From positions 1 to 64,000 of the forward strand of contig NZ_LN679999.1 in the NCBI RefSeq assembly GCF_000953675.1: a DNA stretch of 64,000 nt, given 5' to 3'. Under the pieces are notes generated by a model, which worked only from the letters and a program-made list of their open reading frames with translations, ran no database searches and was not told the origin of the DNA. The stretch's first letter is position 1; every line of letters begins with the position of its first letter. The translations under genes and the position numbers were made by a program. This document shows positions 46,788 through 55,360 of the stretch, piece by piece. Source of the stretch: Paraclostridium sordellii. Lineage in GTDB: Bacteria; Bacillota; Clostridia; Peptostreptococcales; Peptostreptococcaceae.

Positions 46788-47966
46788 TTGAGAGCACATA
46801 TTATAGAAAAACAAGCCTTAGAAGTTAATAGATTAAAGAAAATAATAAAAACGATAGCTGTTAGTCAGCTATCGTTTTTATTATTGGCTATTTTTGCAGT
46901 TGGTGTAATGGTAACTATTTTTATTGGTGATGCATCTAGTAAATCTAATGATGATTGGATTTCAGGAAGTTTAAATGGAGTACCACAAGAATTTATTCCA
47001 TACTTTAATGAAGCATCTAGTATATATAATATTCCTAATTACATATTAGCAGGGGTAGCTAAACAAGAAAGTAACTTCGATCCAAACTGTTCATATGGCG
47101 GTGCATTTGGTATTATGCAAGTTCAAAAGTATGACGCTGGAAGTGGAAAAGATTTGTGGGCATATCTAATTAATGGTGGATTAGGAGAAGTGTATAAAAA
47201 TGCTGGATATTCTTTTAGTTCTAGTGAAGATATGTGGAATCAGTTTCTAAAAGATCCTAGAGCACAAATAATAGGTGGAGCTTATGAAATAAGATACTAT
47301 GCAAATTATGTTTTGTGGAAACAAAAGAAAGTTGAAAAATTAGATTACAACAATAATGAAAATATGAAACTCATAACTTGGGATGAATCAGATAAAGATA
47401 CAGTTAGAAGAGTTTTTGCATGCTATAATGGCGGACCTGGTTATGGAATGAGTGTAGATTTAGATAATGCACAATTTGATTATCCTAATAAAGTATTTCA
47501 ATATGCAATGGAATATAAAGGAAATGGCCTTGAAAATGGAAATGGAAGTTATCCAGGTGGAAATGCAATAATTGAAAAAGCAATTGCTACTGGGCAAACG
47601 ATAGTTGGAAAATCTCCTTACGTTTGGGGGGGAGGTAGAACACAAGCCGATATAGATGCACGACGTTTCGATTGCAGCTCATTTGTTCATTGGTGTTATG
47701 CATCCGCAGGAGTTGTTTTAGGTGATTATAGAGTTGTTGTAACTGATAGTTTAGTAAAAGAAGGTAAAGCAGTTTCACCAAAAGATATGAAACGAGGGGA
47801 TGTGATTTTCTTCAATACATATAAATATAATGGTCATGTTGGGATATATCTTGGTAATGGAAAATTCATTCATGATGGATCAACTGGCGGAGTACAAATA
47901 AGTGAATTAGGTAATCCTTATTGGAGTAAAGTTTTTAATGGAAATGTACGAAGAATTGTAGAATAA
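46788..47966 (+). CDS. Bifunctional wall hydrolase: lytic transglycosylase plus NlpC/P60
   Basis: 392 residues from a TTG at 46788 behind AGGTGAT. One membrane helix (about 22-48), then an SLT-type lytic transglycosylase with catalytic Glu in [12 protein letters not shown] (about 92) and GAFGIMQV. The C-terminal NlpC/P60 endopeptidase has Cys in [13 protein letters not shown] (about 294) and His in [17 protein letters not shown] (about 348). Same architecture as Tn916 Orf14 and TcpG/TcpI-type VirB1-like proteins, which open the peptidoglycan for the mating channel. Confidence 0.92.
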   Translation: MRAHIIEKQALEVNRLKKIIKTIAVSQLSFLLLAIFAVGVMVTIFIGDASSKSNDDWISGSLNGVPQEFIPYFNEASSIYNIPNYILAGVAKQESNFDPNCSYGGAFGIMQVQKYDAGSGKDLWAYLINGGLGEVYKNAGYSFSSSEDMWNQFLKDPRAQIIGGAYEIRYYANYVLWKQKKVEKLDYNNNENMKLITWDESDKDTVRRVFACYNGGPGYGMSVDLDNAQFDYPNKVFQYAMEYKGNGLENGNGSYPGGNAIIEKAIATGQTIVGKSPYVWGGGRTQADIDARRFDCSSFVHWCYASAGVVLGDYRVVVTDSLVKEGKAVSPKDMKRGDVIFFNTYKYNGHVGIYLGNGKFIHDGSTGGVQISELGNPYWSKVFNGNVRRIVE

Positions 47967-48009
47967 ATAATAAAAATTTCATAATACTAAACATCCAAAG
48001 TAAAAAATA

Positions 48010-48045
48010 AACCTCTTAGAATTGATTTTAAGAGGTCATGTTTTT
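48010..48045 (+). terminator. Intrinsic terminator after the T4SS block
   Basis: ACCTCTTA and TAAGAGGT arms with a T-run. Confidence 0.75.
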
Positions 48046-48087
48046 TACAAAATTATTATTAAAAAAAATATATAAGGAGGAATTTTT

Positions 48088-48465
48088 ATGAACTCGGTTT
48101 GTTTAACTGGAAGATTAACTAAAGAACCTAATTTAAAATATTTACCTAACAATGGTTATGCAGTTTGTGAATTTGATGTAGCAGTAAATACATATAAATC
48201 TAAAAAAACAGATTACTTTACTATTCAATGTTGGAAGAATTTAGCGGAGATAACTTCTTCTAATTTAGATAAAGGTCGTAAAGTTTCTATACAAGGTTTC
48301 TTAAAAAATAATCATTGGAAAGATGAAAATGGTAAACTTCATAAAGATAATTTAGTAGTTGCAACTAGGATTGAATATTTAGATTTTCCCAACGATAAAA
48401 CAAAAGAAAATTTAGAATTTCAACCTATGAATATGGATTTAGTAGATGGCGAATTGCCATTTTAA
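48088..48465 (+). CDS. ssb: Single-stranded DNA-binding protein
   Basis: 125 residues. OB fold of the SSB family (MNSVCLTGRLTKEPNLKYL; VSIQGFLKNNHWKDENGKLH). The C-terminal tip DGELPF is the protein-recruiting end typical of SSBs, although the acidic tail is short. AAGGAGG precedes the ATG. It would coat transferred single strands; plasmid ssb genes commonly lie near oriT in the leading region. Confidence 0.93.
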   Translation: MNSVCLTGRLTKEPNLKYLPNNGYAVCEFDVAVNTYKSKKTDYFTIQCWKNLAEITSSNLDKGRKVSIQGFLKNNHWKDENGKLHKDNLVVATRIEYLDFPNDKTKENLEFQPMNMDLVDGELPF

Positions 48466-48487
48466 AGTTTAATTAGGAGGTATTTTT

Positions 48488-49390
48488 ATGAAAGATAAGT
48501 TAATAAAATTAAATGAATTTTTAACTGATAAATTTGCATTTTTAAATAAAAAATTAAAATCTAAAAATTCATTTATATATTATATAGTAGTAATTTCTAC
48601 AGTTGTTTTATATACATTTTTCTTTAACTCAAACACAGTTTTTTCAAATAAAGGTGGAGCAGACTATACAACTCCTTTATTTGAAGCAAAACAAGTTAAT
48701 AACTGTAAAGTTGAACTTAGAAGTAGAAAATATGATGAGAAAAAACATCTAGTTGAGTTTTATGTTTATTCATCTGATGCTACTGATCTATCAAATCCAA
48801 CATTAGATTTTGATTTAAAAGAAATAAATAATCCTATGGAAAATATTAAGCTTAATATACGAAGATTAGATAAAAATAATTATGTTGTTAGAGCAAATGT
48901 CCCTAAAAAAATATCAGTATTATCTTTAGGAGTTGCTACCTTTAATCCACTTGATGCAAGTGTAGAAGGTGGAAAAGACAAAGAAAAATCATCAAATAAT
49001 GAGTTGAAAAATTCAGTTAAGTTCTATTCAGAGTATGATGATTTAGAAAAAGTAAATGACTTAAAAGAGAAAACATCTAACCAGTATTTAGCCGAAGGTG
49101 CTACTTATGAAATTAGAAGTTTGAATAAAAAAATAGAAGAAAACAAGAAAACAATAGATGAAAAAAATACACTAATTGATAAGTATAAAGAGAATATAAA
49201 TCGTTTATATGAAGATAAAAACTATCAAACTGAAACTGAAAAACAGGACACAGATACTAAGATTAAGAGTATCGAAAATATTATAAAAAATGAAAAAGAT
49301 AATATAAATAAATTAGTAAAAGATAACGGAGAGTTACAACAAAAATCTAAAAAACTAAGCCAAAAAATTAGAGAACTTTCAAGAAAATAG
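48488..49390 (+). CDS. Membrane-anchored coiled-coil protein of the transfer region
   Basis: 300 residues. One membrane helix (about 30-48), an extracellular beta-rich domain (about 60-165), and a long coiled coil (about 195-300). No enzymatic motif. TTAGGAGGT precedes the ATG; 22 bases after ssb. A structural part of the mating apparatus is likely; the family is not recognised. Confidence 0.6.
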   Translation: MKDKLIKLNEFLTDKFAFLNKKLKSKNSFIYYIVVISTVVLYTFFFNSNTVFSNKGGADYTTPLFEAKQVNNCKVELRSRKYDEKKHLVEFYVYSSDATDLSNPTLDFDLKEINNPMENIKLNIRRLDKNNYVVRANVPKKISVLSLGVATFNPLDASVEGGKDKEKSSNNELKNSVKFYSEYDDLEKVNDLKEKTSNQYLAEGATYEIRSLNKKIEENKKTIDEKNTLIDKYKENINRLYEDKNYQTETEKQDTDTKIKSIENIIKNEKDNINKLVKDNGELQQKSKKLSQKIRELSRK

Positions 49391-49769
49391 AATTTAATTT
49401 TATAAAATTTATTTTCAAAAATAACAGTAAGTTTAAATTTTTTTGCTTAAAAATTTTAAAAGCTAAAATTTAAAAGTTATTTTTGTGGGGGTGAATTAAG
49501 GGGTGATTGGGGGTTAACTGGGGGGTGTTTAGGGGTGCATATGGGGGTGTAATGTAAAAAAAGTGACCCTACGGTTTTTTAAGGCTCTTTTAGAGTTTTG
49601 CTAGGCTTTGCCTAGCTCCCTAACTGGTTTAGGGACAAAAACTCCTTATGCTCTTTTTTTGTTGAGGAACGAAATAAAAAAACTTCCGATGCCCTTCAAC
49701 GAGTTATGAATTTGAAGTTTAATTTATAACTCGTGCCTTTAAAGTTTTTTAAGAAAGAAGGTAATGTTT
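49391..49769. other. oriT candidate region with six G-tracts and inverted repeats
   Basis: A 379-base gap just upstream of the relaxosome genes. Six tracts of 4-6 Gs start at 49487, 49500, 49509, 49520, 49532 and 49543, about 9-13 bases apart. They are followed by inverted repeats GCTAGGC/GCCTAGC (49600-49616), TCCCTAA/TTAGGGA (49617-49635) and ACGAGTTAT/ATAACTCGT (49699-49734). Position and repeat content fit an origin of transfer; the nick site is not identified. The G-tracts could form a quadruplex. Confidence 0.6.
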
Positions 49770-50003
49770 ATGAATATAAATATTTATAATGTATCTAAAA
49801 ATACTGTAAATAAAATAGATGATATGGCTGAAAAAAAAGGTGTAAGTAGAAATGAATTTTTAAAAAATTATTTCACTAATATTGCGATACAGGACAACTT
49901 GTTTAATGTGTTTAATAGAAATGAAAAGCTATTAAAGAAACTAGAATTTTCATTAAATGAAAATTCTAAAACGTTAAATAAAATAAACAATGAAATTCTA
50001 TAA
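49770..50003 (+). CDS. Relaxosome accessory protein 1 (ribbon-helix-helix)
   Basis: 77 residues from the ATG at 49770, 8 bases after AAGAAGG; another ATG two codons earlier is too close. The pattern INIYNVSKNTVNKIDDMAEK then GVSRNEFLKNYF is a ribbon-helix-helix with a C-terminal coiled coil. MobC-like accessory proteins of this kind bind oriT and load the relaxase. Confidence 0.7.
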   Translation: MNINIYNVSKNTVNKIDDMAEKKGVSRNEFLKNYFTNIAIQDNLFNVFNRNEKLLKKLEFSLNENSKTLNKINNEIL

Positions 50004-50018
50004 GGAGTATAAATTTAT

Positions 50019-50288
50019 ATGGAAACACAAGAACTGAAAATTAGAGATTTACCAAAAGATGTTGTAAAAAAAATAGATAGACTTGCTAAAAAAAATAATA
50101 TGAAAAGGTCAGAGTTTTGCAAAAAAGCATTAGATAATTTAATTGAGTATGACCTTGTTTCAAGTTATGAGTATTTATTTGAAGAGTTAATAAAAAAGAA
50201 TACATATGTACTAGATTTAAATACAAAAGTTCTTAGAACTTTTTGTGATGAAAATATAATTGATTTAGATAAATTTATTTTAGAATAG
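50019..50288 (+). CDS. Relaxosome accessory protein 2 (ribbon-helix-helix)
   Basis: 89 residues, with the same build as its neighbour: LKIRDLPKDVVKKIDRLAKK then NNMKRSEFCKKALDNL. 15 bases downstream of the first RHH gene and read in the same operon. Two different RHH proteins may form a heteromeric oriT-binding complex. Confidence 0.7.
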   Translation: METQELKIRDLPKDVVKKIDRLAKKNNMKRSEFCKKALDNLIEYDLVSSYEYLFEELIKKNTYVLDLNTKVLRTFCDENIIDLDKFILE

Positions 50289-50298
50289 AGGTGTTAAT

Positions 50299-50727
50299 AT
50301 GAGTGAACAGCAAAGCAATTTAAATAAAAAAGAGAATTTTTATTTATCAAAAGATGAACTTGATTATATATATGAAGTTATGAGAAACAATTCATTAAAA
50401 AAAAGTGAAGCATTAAAAAAAATACTAAAAGAGCATAAAGCAAGTTCATACTTGGATAAAGAAGATATACATAAAAAGATTGCTGATAATATTTATAAAA
50501 ACTTCAAAGATCAAGTAGGTAAAGACATAAACTGTGCTAAAATAACTGATAAGAATGTTCAAATTTTGATAGAAATATTTAATGCTTTCTTAGTTAATAA
50601 TGCAAAGGAATGTAGTAAGCCTATAACTACAGATCAATTTAAATCTCCTATTTTAGTTATGGCTGAAAAGGAAATTGAAAATAGAATAAATAAAAACCAT
50701 AAAATGGCTAAAGGAACTCTTGTTTAA
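50299..50727 (+). CDS. Relaxosome accessory protein 3
   Basis: 142 residues. The N-terminal part (YLSKDELDYIYEVMRNNSLK) again looks RHH- or helix-based; the rest is helical. AGAGGTG precedes the ATG. Its TAA stop overlaps the relaxase start by one base, so translation of the two is coupled and it probably works with the relaxase. Confidence 0.6.
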   Translation: MSEQQSNLNKKENFYLSKDELDYIYEVMRNNSLKKSEALKKILKEHKASSYLDKEDIHKKIADNIYKNFKDQVGKDINCAKITDKNVQILIEIFNAFLVNNAKECSKPITTDQFKSPILVMAEKEIENRINKNHKMAKGTLV

Positions 50728-51887
50728 TGTTAAAGAAAAAAACTAGACCTGCAGTTGTTTTTAAATCAAAGTTCATAGTACATACAGATAAAAAATTCAA
50801 ATCATATATTGATTATATTAATAGAGATGATGCAATTAGAAATGGAGCTTACCAACAATATTCATTATATAATGAATACATGGGGAATCCAGAAAAGACA
50901 ACTGGAATTTTTACAAATGATAGCAACTGTCTTACTCAATCCGAAAAAGATTTAGTTAAGGAAAAGTTCTCTTTAGCACAAGAAAAGAAAAGTATAATGT
51001 GGCAAGAAGTATATAGTTTTGATAATGAATGGCTTAAAAAACAAGGGCTATATGATCCTAAAACAAAGTTTTTAGATGAAGATAAAATTAAAAATGCAAT
51101 AAGAAAGTCAATAGAGTTTTCACTAGAAAAAAGTGGAATGAAAGAAACTGCATTATGGAGCGGAGCTATTCATTACAATACTGATAATATACATATTCAT
51201 GTTGCCATTTGTGAACCTAACCCAACTAAAAAAAGAGGTAAGAGGACTCAAAAAACGCTTGATACTATGAAAAGTAAATTTATAAATCATTTACTAGATT
51301 TTGATGAAGAGTACAAGGAAATAAATAAAGTTTTAAGAGAAAATTTAGTTAAATCAAGTAAGGACTTTGATATTTCTAAAGATGCTACAATGAAAAAATT
51401 AATGAATGAAGTTGTAAATAATTTACCTCACGATAGTAGGCATTGGCATTATAATTATAACACTATGAATGATGCTAAAGTTCCTCTTAATAAGCTAATA
51501 AAATACTATATAGATACATATAAAAAGGATGAATATATGGATTTAATTAACAAGTTAGATAAGCAAGAAAAGGAACTTGAAGAGGTATATGGAGTAGGTA
51601 AAAGAAAGAAGTTTAAAGACTATAAGCAAAATAAAATAGATGAATTATATACTAGAATGGGGAATGCCTTTTTATCTGATTTAAAGGTTCAATTGAAACA
51701 GGAAAAGAGAAATCAATTAAAAAAACAAAGATTATCTAATGATAATTTCTATAAAAAGCAAAATCAAATTTATATGACTAAAAAGACTTTATACCATATA
51801 AAAAGGTCTTTAGGTGATGAATTTGATAATGTAAAAAACCAATCATATTATCAATCTTTACAAAATGAGATTGAATATAATAGATAA
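50727..51887 (+). CDS. MobL/MobP2-type relaxase
   Basis: 386 residues. The N-terminal region VVFKSKFIVHTDKKFKSYID is followed by NRDDA, and the metal-binding motif is DNIHIHVAICEPNP (His156, His158), placing it with MobL/MobP2-family relaxases of Firmicutes. Candidate nucleophilic tyrosines are in DYINRD and NEYMGNP. The C-terminal half is helical and highly basic. The enzyme nicks oriT, stays bound to the 5' end and is carried to the recipient. ATG overlaps the previous stop. Confidence 0.85.
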   Translation: MLKKKTRPAVVFKSKFIVHTDKKFKSYIDYINRDDAIRNGAYQQYSLYNEYMGNPEKTTGIFTNDSNCLTQSEKDLVKEKFSLAQEKKSIMWQEVYSFDNEWLKKQGLYDPKTKFLDEDKIKNAIRKSIEFSLEKSGMKETALWSGAIHYNTDNIHIHVAICEPNPTKKRGKRTQKTLDTMKSKFINHLLDFDEEYKEINKVLRENLVKSSKDFDISKDATMKKLMNEVVNNLPHDSRHWHYNYNTMNDAKVPLNKLIKYYIDTYKKDEYMDLINKLDKQEKELEEVYGVGKRKKFKDYKQNKIDELYTRMGNAFLSDLKVQLKQEKRNQLKKQRLSNDNFYKKQNQIYMTKKTLYHIKRSLGDEFDNVKNQSYYQSLQNEIEYNR

Positions 51888-51921
51888 AAACAAACTTAAC
51901 TTTGAAAGGAGATTTATTTTT

Positions 51922-52164
51922 ATGTACGCTGATGTTAATGAAGAAAATGAAAGAATGGTTGATGATTTTTTCAACTCAAAGAAACCAAAAGCTTATATTA
52001 TTGATTTAAATGTTGAAGAGGATTATTTAGTAATTGAAGATATGAATACAAAAGAAAGATTAGAAGTTGATAGAGGATTAGGTATGTCAGAAGTATTTTC
52101 TTTACATGATTTACCCGTATATACCTGTTATGACAAAGAAAAGAAAATAACTGTTAATCCTTAA
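51922..52164 (+). CDS. Small hypothetical protein after the relaxase
   Basis: 80 residues from the ATG at 51922 behind GAAAGGAG; the longer frame overlaps the relaxase without a site. Mixed alpha/beta, acidic (NEENERMVDDFFNSKKPKAY, LNVEEDYLVIEDM). No family recognised. A strong terminator follows at 52204-52250. Confidence 0.55.
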   Translation: MYADVNEENERMVDDFFNSKKPKAYIIDLNVEEDYLVIEDMNTKERLEVDRGLGMSEVFSLHDLPVYTCYDKEKKITVNP

Positions 52165-52203
52165 TTTTTAAGTATTAAAAAACTAAATATTTTAATTAGA
52201 TAA

Positions 52204-52250
52204 TAAAAATAGAGATAAGACTATTAAATAGTTTTATCTCTATTTTTTTA
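52204..52250 (+). terminator. Intrinsic terminator
   Basis: AAAAATAGAGATAA and TTATCTCTATTTTT arms with a long T-run close the relaxase operon. Confidence 0.85.
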
Positions 52251-52280
52251 TACATTTTTATATAGAAAGGTGATAAAAAG

Positions 52281-54389
52281 ATGAAGATAAATACTGAATT
52301 AATTAAAAAGACTTTAAATGATTATAAAAAGGATATTTTAGATATTTGTACTTCTGATAATATAACTATTGATACTCTTTCTACTAAAATAGAAAGTATA
52401 AAAGATAATGTAAATACATTTTCTACATTAAGTTTATTTATAGATGATCCTACATTTGTAAAAGAAACTACGGCATTAAGTTTAATTAGTGAACGACTTA
52501 TAGAGAATCAATTCGACTTCTTTGAAAACAAAGATTTCAAATCAAGTTTAAGCGACTCTTTATGTAATATGGGAATAGATTTAAATACAGATCCTACTCC
52601 CAGTAACGACAATTTAAATAATTATATCGTTGATAATGATATTAATAAAGAAATTCAAAATACAGTTGATAATAATTCAAATCCTGTTGAAAGTGAAATA
52701 AATTTAAATAATAAAAATGAAGTAAAAGATAAAAAAGAACTCTCTAAATCATTAAATGATTTAACTCCAAAAGAGAAAGTTGACCTATTGGTTGAAACTG
52801 CAAATGATACAATTTCTTCATACTTTCAAAGTCCCGAAGATATGAAAAAATACTTGGATTTTATGTCTAAATTCTACAAATACTCTCCTAGAAATATTGC
52901 ATTAATAGAAAATCAATTTATGGTAGCTAAAGCCGTAGGCTCTTTTAAATTTTGGAAGGATAATGGATTTACTGTGAATAAAGGAGAAAAAGGTATTAAA
53001 ATTTTAGTCCCTACCAAAGTAAAATATATCATATTAGATGATGAAAATATAAAACAACTAAAATATGCTACAAAAGAAGAAAAAGAGAAGGTTAAAAAAG
53101 GAATATTGCAAACTATAGAAAAGCAATATTACAAAACGGGATATGTATTTGAAATCTCTCAAACTAATGCTACTGAAAAAGATTTACCGAAACTTTTCCC
53201 TAATAAATGGTTAGATGGAGAAGTTAAAGACTATGATAAGATGTATAAAGCTATGGAGAAAATAGCTGATACAATAGGTGTTAAAATTATTGAACCTATA
53301 GAAGAAATGGGAGTTGCTAAAGGATATAGTTTGCCAGAAACTAAGGAAGTTGCATTAAACCCTCGTAATAGCCAACTTCAAAACGTTAAAACTTTATTAC
53401 ATGAATTAGCTCATGCAAAGTTGCACAATATTGAAACTAGAAATAATTACTCTAAGCAAGAAAGAGAATATCAAGCAGAAATGATTGCATATACTACTTG
53501 TTCCTATTTTGATATAGATACATCTGATTATTCTTTTGATTATATTTATAATTGGACAAAAAATATGGATTTTGATGAAAGTATTAAAATAATAGAAGAA
53601 GTTAAAAAAACTTCTACAGAGTATATACAGATAATAGAAGATTATTTAAATGATGAACCTTCTATGGATATGAGTTCTAATGATGATGAAAAAGAAAAAG
53701 AGAAAAATATTACTGAAAATATTGATATTAACGAAGTTGAAAATCATAAAAGCAAAGATAATTTGCTTTTAAATATTGATAATATTTATGTAAAATTTAC
53801 ATCTAGTAAGTCAAATACAATAGAAAAAGACGATATTTATGACTTTGATACTGCAAATGAGCTTGTTCGTGTACTAAATGAAAAATATTCATACTTAAAA
53901 ACTCCTATGCAAACAAATTTTGAACTTCATATTGATGAAAACTGTTCAAACCCATTTTATTCAGGAAGTATTGAATTAGGCAACGAAAATGAATATGATT
54001 TAAAATCAAACTTAGATAGAATAACTAATAAGGATACTATTTATGTGAAATTTTTATGGTCTGAAAATATTAATATACAAGAAAACTCTATATTTGAATT
54101 TAATAAGGCAAATGAATTACTTGAGATTTTAACTAAACTCCATCTTGCAGAGAAGATACCTGGCTATGATAAAACTAAGTTTGAGTTACACTTTAATAAA
54201 GAGTGTACTGATAAATTTTATACTGGACGATTTGACATAGGAGATGGGGAATACAATAATCTAAAAGAATACCTTTATGATAATTCATGCAACTCAACTA
54301 AAGAAATATTATCTGAAAGATTAGGAATAAAGGATAAAAAGAAAAATCAAAGTATAAACAAAGATATTGATATGGATTTTGAGTTATAA
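52281..54389 (+). CDS. ArdC/LtrC-like antirestriction protein with metallopeptidase and LPD domains
   Basis: 702 residues. A helical N-terminus; an ArdC/DUF1738-like part (about 195-290: KYSPRNIALIENQFMVAKAV, FTVNKGEKGIKILVP); then a zinc peptidase-like domain with HELAHAKLH (about 373) and a downstream Glu in QAEMIAYT. The C-terminal 190 residues contain two tandem copies of a domain (NIYVKFTSSKSN / TIYVKFLWSENIN, each with FELH and FYSGS or FYTGR) like the large polyvalent protein domains. ArdC-type proteins bind single-stranded DNA and protect incoming plasmids from restriction. It is well placed, near oriT in the probable leading region. Confidence 0.75.
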   Translation: MKINTELIKKTLNDYKKDILDICTSDNITIDTLSTKIESIKDNVNTFSTLSLFIDDPTFVKETTALSLISERLIENQFDFFENKDFKSSLSDSLCNMGIDLNTDPTPSNDNLNNYIVDNDINKEIQNTVDNNSNPVESEINLNNKNEVKDKKELSKSLNDLTPKEKVDLLVETANDTISSYFQSPEDMKKYLDFMSKFYKYSPRNIALIENQFMVAKAVGSFKFWKDNGFTVNKGEKGIKILVPTKVKYIILDDENIKQLKYATKEEKEKVKKGILQTIEKQYYKTGYVFEISQTNATEKDLPKLFPNKWLDGEVKDYDKMYKAMEKIADTIGVKIIEPIEEMGVAKGYSLPETKEVALNPRNSQLQNVKTLLHELAHAKLHNIETRNNYSKQEREYQAEMIAYTTCSYFDIDTSDYSFDYIYNWTKNMDFDESIKIIEEVKKTSTEYIQIIEDYLNDEPSMDMSSNDDEKEKEKNITENIDINEVENHKSKDNLLLNIDNIYVKFTSSKSNTIEKDDIYDFDTANELVRVLNEKYSYLKTPMQTNFELHIDENCSNPFYSGSIELGNENEYDLKSNLDRITNKDTIYVKFLWSENINIQENSIFEFNKANELLEILTKLHLAEKIPGYDKTKFELHFNKECTDKFYTGRFDIGDGEYNNLKEYLYDNSCNSTKEILSERLGIKDKKKNQSINKDIDMDFEL

Positions 54390-54395
54390 ATTTAG

Positions 54396-54509
54396 TTGAA
54401 TTTTACACTTAAACTTAAGTATATTTATTATAAATAGATTTTCTTCTTAACTTATATTTAATCGATTTTACCCTTTAAAAAGCAGATTTTATAAATCTGC
54501 TTTTTTTTA
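54396..54509 (+). ncRNA. Small-RNA array unit 0 (promoter plus terminator)
   Basis: TTGAAT (54396), an 18-bp spacer with CTTAAAC at positions 7-13, TATATT (54420). The predicted transcript of about 78 nt ends at the hairpin AAAAGCAGATTT / AAATCTGCTTTT with eight Ts (54477-54508). It may also end the ardC transcript. Confidence 0.45.
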
Positions 54510-54652
54510 TTGAGTAAACAACCTAAACAAGTTTATAATTAAATTACATCATAAATTTTTAATTGTATGGTTATTATCGATCTCATACAATTTTCTTCTA
54601 AATTATTGGTTCTTAATAAAAAAGGAAAAGTATTTACTTTTCCTTTTTTATT
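54510..54652 (+). ncRNA. Small-RNA array unit 1
   Basis: TTGAGT (54510), 18-bp spacer with CCTAAAC, TATAAT (54534). A transcript of about 105 nt has an internal hairpin (TTGTATG/CATACAA) and ends at a 15-bp perfect terminator (54618-54649). The spacer core AACAACCTAAAC is identical to that of the recA promoter. Confidence 0.55.
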
Positions 54653-54692
54653 TAACTTAATCTAAGGTTTTGATATATTATATATAGGCACT

Positions 54693-54765
54693 TTTTAACT
54701 CATGTTTAAACTGTTTTAGTATAAATAAAAGAGTAGTTAACAATTAAGTTAACTACTCTTTTACT
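54693..54765 (+). ncRNA. Small-RNA array unit 2 (weak promoter)
   Basis: A 15-bp perfect terminator hairpin (AAAAGAGTAGTTAAC arms, 54727-54762). TTTAAAC occurs upstream at 54705, but the -35 and -10 are poor, so an independent transcript is doubtful. Confidence 0.3.
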
Positions 54766-54777
54766 TATACTAGAATA

Positions 54778-54932
54778 TTGTATATATAACCTAAACATAT
54801 GTATAATTTTATATGAGTTCAATATTTATATCATACTATATTAATCTCATAAGATATTTTTAGAGTATCTTTTAGGTTGTTTCGACATTTTGATAAAAAG
54901 GCAGTTAACTTAGTTGTTAACTGCCTTTTTAT
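54778..54932 (+). ncRNA. Small-RNA array unit 3
   Basis: TTGTAT (54778), 18-bp spacer with CCTAAAC, TATAAT (54802). A transcript of about 118 nt contains TATGAG/CTCATA and AAGATA/TATCTT stems and ends at a 15-bp perfect terminator (54895-54930). Confidence 0.55.
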
Positions 54933-54941
54933 TTGAATAAT

Positions 54942-55040
54942 TTGAAAATTATAATTAAACAATATATAATATAAATTGTAATTTATTTAACAAAATACCT
55001 TTTTATTAAATAGCTGAGAGAGGTCTCGGCTATTTTTATT
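54942..55040 (+). ncRNA. Small-RNA array unit 4
   Basis: TTGAAA (54942), 17-bp spacer with TTAAAC at positions 8-13, TATAAT (54965). Short transcript of about 64 nt ending at AAATAGCTGAGA / TCTCGGCTATTT (one wobble). Confidence 0.45.
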
Positions 55041-55041
55041 G

Positions 55042-55152
55042 TTGAATAATATATTTAAACTTTGATACAATTAATGTGATTTCTTTATATCTTAATGGAT
55101 ACATATTTATATCTAATAAAAGTAGTCAGGAAAGGTCTTGACTGCTTTTATT
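55042..55152 (+). ncRNA. Small-RNA array unit 5
   Basis: TTGAAT (55042), 18-bp spacer with TTTAAAC, TACAAT (55066). A transcript of about 75 nt ends at AAAAGTAGTCA / TGACTGCTTTT with loop GGAAAGGTCT, similar to the unit 4 hairpin (AGAGGTCT). 55153-55360 holds only AT-rich sequence before the KAP gene. Confidence 0.5.
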
Positions 55153-55360
55153 ATTATTAATAACTTTATAAGTAGTTGATATTATTTATTTGGCCCATTC
55201 GGTGAAATTTTTATTATAGTATATATTCTATTTGTAATAACTATATAATATTGGCTATAAAAGCATTAAAAAATATCTAAATAGTTAAAATTTGGCTAAT
55301 ACATGAAATTTAATATATAATAAATTAAATATAATGAATAATCTAAGGGGGTATATTAAT

